Below are positions 34,361 to 46,500 of a DNA stretch of 64,000 nt, in pieces; position 1 is the stretch's first letter; each line of letters opens with the position of its first letter. The position numbers and the translations under genes are program-made. The notes under the pieces were generated by a model that worked only from the letters and a program-made list of their open reading frames with translations, was not told where the DNA came from and did not search any database. Source of the DNA: Lophius americanus (Eukaryota > Chordata > Actinopteri > Lophiiformes > Lophiidae); contig JBBDHG010000451.1 in NCBI GenBank assembly GCA_037951165.1, forward strand, positions 763,001-827,000, in the 5' to 3' direction.

Positions 34361-34971
34361 TAAAGAATCATCCGCTGGGGAAAAGGAAACGTTAAATAAT
34401 CTTTTTTTTTTTTATTACGATCCGACGTTATTTATGTAAGAGTTGTCGGGACACAAATATTAACCCAATTTTTTGCACTAGAATAAAAGGCAGAGTGTCA
34501 ACAAATCTGTAAGGGTTCATCCTCTGGGGAAACATTAAGTTTCGTTTCAGATCTAAATCCGGTATTTCAGGATAAGGCGCTATCTAACGCCAAATGTCAA
34601 GATGACGATGATGATGGCAGTGCAGGAAATGTCTGAGAGAGGAGATCACATGATTCTTCACATGATGAATCATCCTCTGGGGATCATGACCATGGAGTCA
34701 GAAACTCTAGAAAACCCAACAGTTGACAGACATGCGACTAAAAGCCAAATAATATCAAACTGATTTTGATGCGAGAAGAAATGTCAGATGATAAAGAAAC
34801 TCGTTAGGGGTCTTCCTCTGGGGATAACGAGCATCAGGCCAAAGCTTTTGGGGTTTGCCAACATTCAACGTGTTTGTTGAGGCATTTCATTCAAAACTAC
34901 AAAAGTGAACTTGATGACGCAGCTGGAGGAGAAGTTACCTGATCGCCGTTACAGATTCTTCCCCTGGGGAC
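34361..34971. repeat. Degenerate roughly 147-bp periodic repeat marked by CATCCTCTGGGGA
   Basis: CATCCTCTGGGGA-like motifs recur at about 34,368, 34,518, 34,671, 34,812 and 34,958, at intervals of about 141-153 bp. The sequence between them is only weakly similar. The motif is typical of a widespread percomorph dispersed repeat. Confidence 0.55.
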
Positions 34972-35399
34972 CTCGAATTGTTGGAGAAAAGTTCGTGATG
35001 ATGCAGCGGTTAGACCAAAACGTTTTTTTTTAAATGCTGCTCTGCGTAAAGTAACCGCGCCGCTAGAAGGTGACGGAACCGTTGAGGAAGCCGTGGTTCT
35101 GAAGCGCTCCCGGTGCGTTGTCGCCGGGAGAGGAACATTCGGCGTTTACCTGAGGTGCTCTCCTGTGTTTGTGCCTTTCCCCTTTTCAGTACCCAAAGGA
35201 TTTATAGAACTTTGCTACAAACTAGAAACCATCGCTTCAGCAGGATCGACCGGAACGTCGACCGGAACGTCGGCGGTGCCTGACTTCATCTGCTGCGACG
35301 TATTTTTCTATCAGCAGACGGATAAAACGTTCATGTCGTTCATGGATCTGAGGATCGGTGTCTGACGGTCCGGATGTTTCACCGGGACTTTCTTTTCTC

Positions 35400-35980
35400 T
35401 CGGAATCACGCCGAATCACACGGATGTGCTGATTTCTGCCCTCCGATGTCTCCTTTCTACTCCTGTCCTTCCTCCTCACTCCCAGAGAACATCTGAACAT
35501 CTTCATCTCTGCCTCCAGAACCACCGTCTCTACACCATCCAGCAGAAATGCTCTCACCTCCATCTTGGAAACCCCTCCCTTCACTCCTGCTGCTCCTCTT
35601 CTGTCACAGATAACTCCTCACACTCTTCTCCACCTACTCCACCCTGTCGCACTCGCTTCTTCGCCTCTTCTCCACAATCCCAAATGCTCTGACCAGTTGA
35701 CCCCAACTACTTAAACTCCTGCACCTCCTCAACTCCTTCATCCTCACCTCCACCTGCCTCACACACGTGTTCTCTTTTCATTCTTCTTCTCTCCATCACA
35801 TACCTCCACCTCTCCAGCATCTCCTCCACCTGCACCCTGCTCCAACACCTGATAAAAAATGTCCTCCACCAACATCAAAGTCCATGGAGACTCCTGCCTG
35901 ACCTCCTCCGTCAGCCTGTCCATCACCACAGCAAACCAGAAGGGTCTCAGAGCTGATCCCTGATGCAGTCCCACATCTGC
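35400..35980 (-). mobile_element. Truncated RTE-type LINE reverse transcriptase (relic)
   Basis: The minus strand at 35,974-35,760 reads GLHQGSALRPFWFAVVMDRL and further QESPW, close to the GLHQGSALSPFLFAVVMDRL block of RTE-clade LINEs. Downstream at 35,584-35,430 the read VVLEAEMKMFRCSLGV matches the thumb-region block of the same family. The expected catalytic FADDI is degraded (VEDIF), and the two parts lie in different frames with a large gap. 5'-truncated and dead. Confidence 0.75.
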
Positions 35981-37290
35981 CTATTTATTCCGACTGAGTT
36001 GTTTCTATGAAACATTTTCATCCTAATCGTCTTTTAAACTGATTCTAGCGGCCGGGTCAGCGACCAGAACTTTTTTAATTTTAGGGACATCAAAGCAGCA
36101 GTGTGACATCAAAGCAGAGGCGTGACATCAAAGCAGAGGCGTGACATTTAATTGGTTTTCTTCTTTTCATTTTTGTCAGTGTAATCCAATAATGCAGATT
36201 TAATTATGGAGAACAAATCAATGAGTCCAAATTCGGCGCCGGGTCACCGAAACACCTCCGACCCAGATCTTCTATAATTCTTCTCCTTCTAAATGACGTC
36301 AGAAGGCATTTGTCTTCTTCTATGAACTTCATCTTCTTCACGTGAATCAGTGAGGGGGATGTAGAACGTGCGCCGTGAACACATGAGGGTTAGAATCTGT
36401 GTGACTGTAACATTTATAAGTTCTAAACAGGCTTTAAATCAGACAAACGGCCTCCTCAAACTTTATGAGTTATTATGAAACCTACGCAAAGTCGCTGGGC
36501 GACACCTACAGGTGTGTGTGTGTGTGTGTGTGTGTGTTACCTGCATTAAGAACTCTTCTTTCTTCACTTCCTGTCTGCTCCAAAGGTTGAATGTCTATTA
36601 TTATTTACATTGAATTTGAAATATTTCATTGGAGAATTTTACGAATATATAATGTTCTAATTATGATTTTAACATAAAATGATTATTATGATCACATGTT
36701 TATAATTTCCATATTAATGCTATTATGATCTAATGAGTTGCTTTTTTTTATTTTTATGTGTGAATATTCAATAAATTGGTGTCAACAAAGTCGCTGCGGT
36801 ACTTATTGTTTTGTTGTTGTTGTTTTTTTTGTTTTATTGTCTTAGGTCGGTGATTTAATTAATGCAATTCAGAGTTTACATGCAAATCAAACTTTAACCA
36901 GCTGAACTGTCAGCTGAACATCATATTTGATGTTTCTGAGTAATCAGAAAACAAAGAACGTTCAACTTTTGTCGCTTTCAGCCAAAAACGTAAAATTTTT
37001 GTAGCCTTCAGCCAAAAAATGTAATGTTGTTGCATTTGGCCAAAAATTTTGATTAATAATTCAAAGAAAACAGTCAGTGGAAATGTGCCGGTTGGTGGAG
37101 GAAAGGTCCATTATTGGTTCTGCTTTTGAGGTGTGAACCACTGTTTCTCCAAATATCCTAAAAACTCATCGAGTAGCTTATATTTGTTAAGAATGTTGAA
37201 AGATCCCGTGTGACGACGGTGGAGGAACAAAGAAAACAGTTGAACATCGTTTCTGTTCTCATGGTAATCATTCGTTGGACACGGTTTAAA
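35981..37290. other. Intergenic spacer upstream of PYGL, with (GT)n at 36,511-36,537
   Basis: One GT dinucleotide repeat and AT-rich stretches. No gene or TE landmark was recognised. Confidence 0.45.
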
Positions 37291-37530
37291 TACGACCTGT
37301 CCCTTTAAATGTGAGAGTTCTGCTCCTTCAGACCTGCAGCCTCTCAGACTTTCTCCTGCCCTCTGATCCGAGGGGGCCGGCAGGGAAACTCCCCCTCCTG
37401 CTCTCATCCAATGAGCAGCGGCTGGAGGAGGAGACTTCTGCATGAAAGTCTGCAGCCATCTCTCCTTCAAGTCAGAACAGCAGCACCTTTTCACCTCCTG
37501 CTGCTCCTCTCCTCTCCTCTCCTGTCCAGC
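37291..37530 (+). promoter_or_regulatory. Putative PYGL promoter and 5' UTR
   Basis: The sequence upstream of the PYGL ATG changes from AT-rich to GC- and pyrimidine-rich. TTTAAATACG (about 37,286) and CTTTAAATGT (about 37,303) are weak TATA-like candidates. The ATG context CCAGCATGG is favourable. No start site can be read. Confidence 0.35.
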
Positions 37531-40500
37531 ATGGCCAAACCTCTCACCGACCAGGAGAAGCGAAAGCAGATCAGCATCAGGGGGATTGTGGGAGTGGAGA
37601 ACGTGGCCGAGCTGAAGAAGGGCTTCAACCGCCACCTGCACTTCACACTGGTCAAAGACCGAAACATTGCAACACCCAGGGATTATTACTTTGCCCTGGC
37701 CCACACTGTGAGGGATCACCTGGTGGGGAGATGGATCAGAACCCAGCAGTTTTACTATGAAGCAGACCCGAAGGTAAAGACCAGAGGCCTCAGGGTAACA
37801 GGAAGTCTAGACTTCACCTGCAGGTTCCACCTGAAAACAGCTCAAAATACTCTTTATAATCTACTAAATGTCACTAAATACTCTTTATAATCTACTAAAT
37901 GTCACTAAATAATCTTTATAATCTTCTAAATGTCACTAAATAATCTTTATAATCTTCTAAATGTCACTAAATAATCTTTATAATCTTCTAAATATCACTA
38001 AATACTCTTTATAATCTACTAAATGTCACTAAATAATCTTTATAATCTTCTAAATGTCACTAAATAATCTTTATAATCTTCTAAATGTCACTAAATAATC
38101 TTTATAATCTTCTAAATGTCACTAAATAATCTTTATAATCTTCTAAATGTCACTAAATACTCTTTATAATCCTCTAAATGTCACTAAATAATCTTTATAA
38201 TCTACTAAATACTCTTTATAATCTTCTTAACGTCACTAAATAATCTTTATAATCTTCTAAATACTCGTTATAATTTTATTAAAAATGTTGCTTTTATGTT
38301 TGAGGCGAAGTAAAAAGAGTGAAAATTTAAAACACACTTTTGAATCAACCAACTTCACTATTAACAACGATCTCACATGAAAAAGCGAACCAACAACCTT
38401 TCATCCACACTTTGTGGCCCAGGAGACGTGATGGACGTTCATGTCTGTCTCTGTGGGTCAACCAGAATCAGAACCTTCATGTCTGGGTCGGTTAGATGGT
38501 TCTGAAGTGACGGCGCCTGAATCTTTCTCACGTTGTTCACTTTTCTATGGGAAGTGTGCCTCTGTTGCATAAATTCCCCCCCCTCAGATTTCCCAGAAGT
38601 CACTACTCAGAGGTCACCTCAGGGGTCGCCGCGTCGGGTTTATTCTGCTATAAGTTCCACCTTTATTCATTCAGGCAGCGATTCTTTAAATATTTGCGTT
38701 TGTATATGCTTCTTTCTGACTCCTCCCCCTCACCTGTCCAGCGGGTCTACTACCTGTCCCTGGAGTTCTACATGGGCCGGACTCTCCAGAACACCATGAT
38801 CAACCTGGGCCTGCAGAACGCCTGCGATGAAGCCATCTACCAGGTCCGTTTGCGGGATGATGTCACGCGTTTGTTGATTTGTGGCGTGAACAGGAGACAG
38901 ACGGGTTCTGGTTTCTCTGCTGCAGCTGGGTCTGGACATGGAGGAGCTGGAGGAGATGGAGGAGGATGCGGGTCTGGGGAACGGAGGTCTGGGTAGACTG
39001 GCAGGTAAGGGAGTCTTGAGCAAACGTGTGTGTGCAACGCTCCTCCGTTACAAAACACTCCTTTATTTCAAGACCAGCTTGGCAGCGGTCCATGAAATAC
39101 CTCTGAGGAACTCAGAACCACAGAAATGTTTCCACACGGCCCGAGTAAATGTCTTCAGAACTCTGCCCCTCCCCCACGGACACGTCTGATGTCTCTGGTG
39201 TCTCTGGTCCCTTCAAGTGTCTCTCTGGTCCCTTCAAGTGTCTCTCTGGCGTCTCCCAGTGTCTCTCTGGCGTCTCCCAGTGTCTATCTGGCGTCTACCA
39301 GTGTCTCTCTCTGGCGTCTACCAGTGTCTCTCTGGCGTCTACCAGTGTCTCTCTGGCGTCTACCAGTGTCTCTCTGGCGTCTCCCAGTGTCTCTCTGGCG
39401 TCTACCAGTGTCTCTCTGGCGTCTACCAGTGTCTCTCTGGCGTCTACAAGTGTCTCTCTGGCGTCTACAAGTGTCTCTCTGGTTCCTTCAAGTGTCTCTC
39501 TGGCGTCTACCAGTGTCTCTCTGGTTCCTTCAAGTGTCTCTCTGGCGTCTACCAGTGTCTCTCTGGCGTCTCCCAGTGTCTCTCTGGCGTCTACCAGTGT
39601 CTCTCTGGCGTCTCCCAGTGTCTCTCTGGCGTCTACCAGTGTCTCTCTGGCGTCTCCCAGTGTCTCTGGCGTCTACCAGTGTCTCTCTGGCGTCTACCAG
39701 TGTCTCTCTGGCGTCTACAAGTGTCTCTCTGGCGTCTACAAGTGTCTCTCTGGTTCCTTCAAGTGTCTCTCTGGCGTCTACCAGTGTCTCTCTGGTTCCT
39801 TCAAGTGTCTCTCTGGCGTCTACCAGTGTCTCTCTGGCGTCTCCCAGTGTCTCTCTGGCGTCTACCAGTGTCTCTCTGGCGTCTCCCAGTGTCTCTCTGG
39901 CGTCTACCAGTGTCTCTCTGGCGTCTCCCAGTGTCTCTCTGATGTTCTCCATTGTTCTCAGCTTGTTTCCTGGATTCTATGGCCACCCTGGGTCTGGCAG
40001 CGTACGGCTACGGTATCCGATATGAATATGGAATCTTCAACCAGAAGATCAAAGATGGCTGGCAGGTGAAAGATAATAATAATAATACATGTAGTTTATA
40101 AGATGAAAGATTCTTCTTCCCATCAGGCCCAGAACCGGACCGCTGCGTGGATTAAGCTCACTTTCAGATCCCCTGAAAGTCGTGTTAATGTAATAACTCA
40201 AAAACACATTTTTATAGCCACGTATACGTTAGTGCGAGGAAGAACTGGATTGATTTCGGGGAACGTCATTTGCATCTTTCCAACACCAGGGGGAGTTTTT
40301 ATCTCCGTTGGTCCGATTTAGTCCAAATTTGGTGCAAATGAATCAACTGGAGGAGATTTTGTTCATCATCGTCATCATCATCATCATCATCATCATCGTA
40401 TCTTGTACCTATATATCGTTTATTTACTCTTAATAGTCCATATTTCACTTTTCTTTCATATTCCACGTTCAAACATGGAATCAGGAGCTTAGATTTACTA

Positions 40501-43500
40501 AATAAACCTCATTTCACCGTATTGCCCCGGAATCCCAGCAGCGTTGCCCCTGAGCGAAGGATCCGGTTCCGATCCGGTCGTCTGTTGTGACGCAGGCGAC
40601 TAAGTAGAAGAGAATGAGGTCAGAAAACATCAGGAGCTAATCATTAACCCTCTGAAGGGGAGCGAGCTCCGCCGGTGGAGCCGGCGCTGCCGTCAGTTGT
40701 TCTAAGATGAAAAAGCCAGAAAGAAAAACTTTGCGTATGTCGCGATAAGAAGGTGAAGACCTTTGACCTTTTGGCGTTTATTTGCACTTCAGTGTAAACA
40801 TGTACCTCCGAACGCTGAACTGGAGTTTCGGATGGGTGGTGCTTCACTGAGGTGGATGAACCGGTGCGAGGGTTAACCTCTGCTGCTGCCGGACGGACTG
40901 CAGGGAAAGTTTTGTGTGTTTATTCAGAACCTTAAGCCCGGTCATATCTAAAAATGGACGCGGTTCCGCTCAACGTATCGCTAATCATGGCGAGGAGCGT
41001 TTGTTTTCTCTATCTGCTCCATTAGGGCTGAGATAAGGCGGTTCGGACCCGGCGCTCACTGTTAACTTTGCTCTGGACTGCAGGTGGAGGAGGCGGATGA
41101 CTGGCTGAGGCATGGGAACCCTTGGGAGAAGGCTCGGCCCGAGTACATGCTACCAGTACATTTCTATGGACGGGTGGAGGAGACCACAGACGGCTTCAAG
41201 TGGGTGGACACTCAGGTAGTGAAGAAAGGGTGGAGGTAATGTGGTCAGGTTACCGGTAGTTGACCCATTTAGTATAATGGATGGAGGGCTGGACCGGGTT
41301 ACCTACCTACAAAGTGATGGTAAAGGACTACAAAGTGATGGTAAAGGACTACAAAGTGATGGTAAAGGACTACAAAGTGATGGTAAAGGACTACAAAGTG
41401 ATGGTAAAGGACTACAAAGTAATTAAAAAGGACTACAAAGGGATTCAAAAGGACTACATAGTGATTCAAAAGGACTACATAGTGATTAAAAAGGACTACA
41501 AAGTGATGCTAAATGACTACAAAGTGATGCTAAATGACTACAAAGTGATGGTAAAGGACTACAAAGGGATGGTAAAGGACTACAAAGGGATGGTAAAGGA
41601 CTACAAAGCTGTAGAAAATTAATAAAAAGTAAAACTTGATCTCAAATACATAGAGATGCAAAATAACTGGAACGTGGTAGAACTTAATGTCTAAGTGAGG
41701 TAAAATAACTTTCTGCAAAGGGATACAAAATGATATAAAGTAACATAGAAAATAACCACATAGAGCTGCAAAATAACTACAAATGGATTTATATAGATAT
41801 AGATAGATACAAATGTCGTCAGACGGTAATGCAGAACTAGAAATAGATATCACAGAACGACATCCATCCAAAATGATTGAAGGCAAATCAAATCAACAAT
41901 ATAAATAGTCAACAATAGAAAAAATAGCTGATGCTGAATAGAATGTCGTACAAGATGATATAAAGTCATGTAGAGCTACAAAGTGGTTAAAAATAAAAGT
42001 GTTGCACACGGATTATTACAAAGAGGCACAAAATGACGATCCGTGACCTCATGTCGGCTGAAGTTACAAATAGCAGCTCTTTAGTTCTCGTGTTTTATAG
42101 TCACGGTTATCGGACAAAGAACCAGATCCTAACGTTTTCACCACGACTTCCGTCCTCACGTTCCTCGTGTGTCGTTTTCTTCTTCGTTTACTCCGTGTTC
42201 CCTGCAGGTGGTGTTGGCGATGCCGTACGACACGCCCATCCCAGGCTACATGAACAACACCGTCAACACCATGAGGCTGTGGTCGGCTCGCGCCCCCAAT
42301 GACTTCAACCTGAGGGACTGTGAGTGAGGAAATATTTCCCCCGCCTTCAATCTGAACAGTCTCTGCGCTTCCTTATTTTTAAGAAAACCAAATCATTGCA
42401 AGAGGGACCCGGCGGTAACGCCGACACCTTGCAGAGGAAGATGTCTGCGTTGCACAACGCCGCTGTCGAAGCGCTATGAAAACATTCTGAGTGAAGTTCA
42501 CGTCGTCTCTCCGCAGTTAACGTCGGAGATTACATCCAGGCGGTCCTGGACCGGAACCTGGCGGAGAACATCTCCCGTGTTCTCTACCCCAACGATAATG
42601 TGAGATTTTTCATACGTGAAAGCCTTTGTCTGCGATGAAGATGTCTGCTGTGCTGAAGGTCTCACCTCTCTCCGAGGGGCTGCTGTAGTTCTTTGAGGGG
42701 AAGGAGCTCCGCCTGAAGCAGGAGTACTTTGTTGTGGCGTCGACACTCCAGGACATCATCCGCCGCTTCAAGACCTCCAAGAAGGGAGACCCCAGCAGAA
42801 CCTCCTTCGAGAGCTTCCCTGAAAAGGTGAGCTTCACTTCTTCTCCGGCCTTGGATCTCGGACCGGAGGTGGATCGGTCGCCTCTGGTCTGAACGCGACG
42901 ACGGTTCCTCATGAAGGATCTTGATGTTCCAGGTGGCCATCCAGCTGAACGACACCCACCCGGCCATGGCCATCCCCGAGCTGATGAGGATCTTTGTGGA
43001 CATCGAGAAGATCGACTGGGACACGGTGGGTTGGAGTTACCTTGGGTCTCATTCAACCGTGTTCCTTAATGACAACGACTTCAAACAGAAGATCACACTG
43101 AGGGCGGAGTCCTCCGAGGCTCCGCCTACAGTCCAGACCTCTCACTGATGCATGCTGGTCATTAGATCACATGTTTAAACACGATGTTAAATGACCGATG
43201 TATTAAAATCAGCAGAAAGTTAGTTAACCCCTGACCAACAAAGACCTGGACTCGTTCACTGTGGGCAACTGGACTCTTTCACTGTGGGCAACTGGACTCT
43301 TTCACTGTGGGCAACTGGGCTCTTTCACTGTGGGCAACTGGACTCTTTCACTGTGGGCAACTGGACTCTTTCACTGTGGGCAACTGGACTCTTTCACTGT
43401 GGGCACCTGGACTCTTTCACTGTGGGCAACTGGACTCTTTCACTGTGGGCAACTGGGCTCTTTCACTGTGGGCAACTGGACTCTTTCACTGTGGGCAACT

Positions 43501-46500
43501 GGACTCTTTCACTGTGGGCAACTGGACTCTTTCACTGTGGGCACCTGGACTCTTTCACTGTGGGCACCTGGACTGTTTTACTGTGTGGACCAGGACTTTT
43601 CAACTGTGGGAACCTGGTTCTGATCCAATGCATCTTCGTTGCAGGCCTGGGACCTCACCAAACGCACCTTTGCCTACACCAACCACACGGTTCTCCCCGA
43701 GGCTCTGGAGCGCTGGCCTGTGGATCTCCTGCAGATCCTCCTACCCAGACACCTGCAGATCATCTACCAGATCAACCAGAAACATCTGGAGGTACGTACA
43801 TTTTATCAACACCTTCATCTGGTATCAAAGTCTTCGTCTACTTTTCATTGGATTCTCCCCTTCGTGACCTGGACAAGGTTCTGAACCGAGGCTGAAAACT
43901 TAGAACCAAAGTCATGAATGTTGGTTTAAACATAGCACTCCTGATCCATGTGGTACCATCATCACACGTTTGGACCCGCGGGCTAACACCAGATCTTCTC
44001 CTGTGTCTTCTCTGCAGTGGGTCGCAGGTCTCTTTCCAAAAGACATGGAAAAGCTGAGGAAGATGTCTCTGATCGAAGAAGACGGGTGCAAGAGGGTGAA
44101 CATGGCGCACCTGTGCATCGTGGGATCTCACGCGGTCAACGGCGTGGCGGAGATTCACTCCAACATCATCAAGACCGACGTGTAAGCTGACGGATCACGG
44201 CAGCAGGCGCCAGAGGCGGAGCTGTTCACGTCCATCACATGAGCTGGTCTATGTTCCTTCACACGAGGAGCGGTTCTGACCCGTCTGTTTTAAGTAGAAC
44301 TTCCTCCTGCCAATCCAGCCGCCGCCCATGTTCTAGTACCGTGGGTTCATTTTTCAGATAAATGTGATATTTTCCTGAATCTTCACTGATGTGGTCGTGA
44401 ACCTCTGCCAGACGTTTTAATGGGCGGGATCTTCTGGTGTCAATCACCACATTGTTTGAACAAGCCAAGAGTGGAACATTAGCTTAGCCTCCCCACCAAC
44501 CTCTTTACTTCCTGCCTACCTTCCTACTTCCTACTTGCTTGTCTTCCTATATAACATCAGTAAGGTAGGTAGGATGCCAGGTCCTACCTACCTGACCTCC
44601 TTCCTACCTAACTTCTTTCTTATCTAACTAAACAACTGACTTCCTGCCTACCTAAATCCTTACTTCCTACCTGACTTCCCAACTACCTACATAACTTCCT
44701 TCTTAAGTAACTGACTACCTACCTACCTCCTTAGTTCCTGTTTACCGGACTCCTTACTTACTACCTGATCTCCTACCTCCATATCTGCATTACTAGCTAC
44801 CTGCCTAACTTCCTATAACCTGACTTCCTACCAAGCTAACTGACTAACTTCCTTTTTAAGTAACTAGCCAACTAACTTCCTAACTACCTACCTCTTGACT
44901 ATGTACCTACCCGAATTCCTACTTGCCTGTCTTCGTCAATAAGGTAGGAAGCCAGGTCTTACTTACCTGACTACCTGACTTCCTATCTACTTTACTTCCT
45001 CCTTAACTAACTAGCCAACGTACTAACTGCCTTCCTTCCTTCATAATTCCTTACTCACTACCGGACTTCCAACCTACCTAACTAGCTAACCACCTAACTT
45101 CCTATAACCTGACTTCCTACCAGACTGACCACACAGAGAAGATGATGGTTAGGTTCTGTTGGACTACTTGTTCACATCCTCAGCCCATTAGCCTTGTTGC
45201 CTGCTAACATGCTAACAGTGACGACGTTCACATGAATAATGTCAGGATGTAAAATAAGCCGACCGCTAGAGTTCATCCTCAGGCGACCATGAATATCCGC
45301 CGTAAACGCCACTGCAGCCATCGAGTAGCTGTCAGTCTGGATTTTTGAGTATGTTGACTTTTGTCAGGAGACGTTTCCATTTTTTTTACCGACGTGGTTC
45401 TTTGTCGGTAAAAACACTCGTTTTGTTTCCTCAACAGATTCCGTGAGTTCAGCGAACTAGAACCGTACAAGTTCCAGAACAAAACTAACGGCATCACTCC
45501 TCGGCGCTGGCTGCTGCTCTGTAACCCGGGACTGGCCGAGCTCATCGCCGAGGTGGGTTCCAGCGGCGTGTGGAGCGATACGGGTCGATGATGTCATGAT
45601 TCTGTTCCACGGTTTTTTGATAAAGGGCTGTTGGGATCTGCGGACGTGACTCGACCACACCCATGTATTTGTAAGATCACGTGACTCACGGCGACCGCTA
45701 GTTTGAGTCACCGGCTACCGTTGCTGAAAGAGGAGGAGGAGGAGGAACTATAAAATGAAGAGTTGGTCCATGACGAATAACGTACCAGTATTATTTTTAC
45801 AGCATGTATTCAGGTCTGAACTCATCCGGCGGGTGGAAACCGTTTACGTTGCATTCCTTCATGCTGACCTTTGGCGTCTCCTGCAGGTCATTGGCGAGGA
45901 TTACGTGAAGGATCTCAGCCAGCTGAAGAAGCTGAAGGAGTTGGTTGACGACGCCGCCTTCATCCGCGACGTCTCCAAAGTCAAACAGGTAGAAGGGGGC
46001 AACATTCCAGCTTAACTCGGTCAAGCCTAATCGGTGGTTTTTAAGGTTACCGTTTTTTGGGTTTGTTTTTTTTTCGTGCAGCAAGTAAAGCAGTAAAATG
46101 ATGAAGATGAAGATCGGAGCTTCCATGGCAGAGAATTACATGTTGATTTTCGCTATTAGAAACAAGAAAATCTGAAGTAACATCATTTAATCACCTGATC
46201 TCTCCCTCCAGTCCAAATCTCTTCTACCTGCTGGTCACAGCAGACACAGAGGTTCTGATCTGGTTCTGGCCTCGCGGCGTTGCGTTGTGTCTACGTGTCG
46301 GGACATGCCGCGTCTCCCTGACTGCCTCTTTTGTTTCCTGTCACCTGCACACAGGACAACAAGGTGAAGTTTGCCCAGTACCTGGAGGAAGAGTACCGGG
46401 TGAAAATAAACCCCTCCTCCATGTTTGACGTCCACGTGAAGAGGATCCACGAGTACAAGCGGCAGCTGCTCAACTGTCTGCACATCGTCACCCTCTACAA

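Noticed and set aside
37411..37890. A PYGL start upstream of 37,531 and reading past 37,773
   Set aside because: The upstream extension does not resemble the phosphorylase N-terminus, and residues after AAG at 37,773 diverge at a clear GTAAAG donor.
39126..40069. Frames of about 240-306 codons in all three plus frames
   Set aside because: They arise from the 21-bp minisatellite of PYGL intron 3. Only the last piece (39,962-40,065) is real, as PYGL exon 4.
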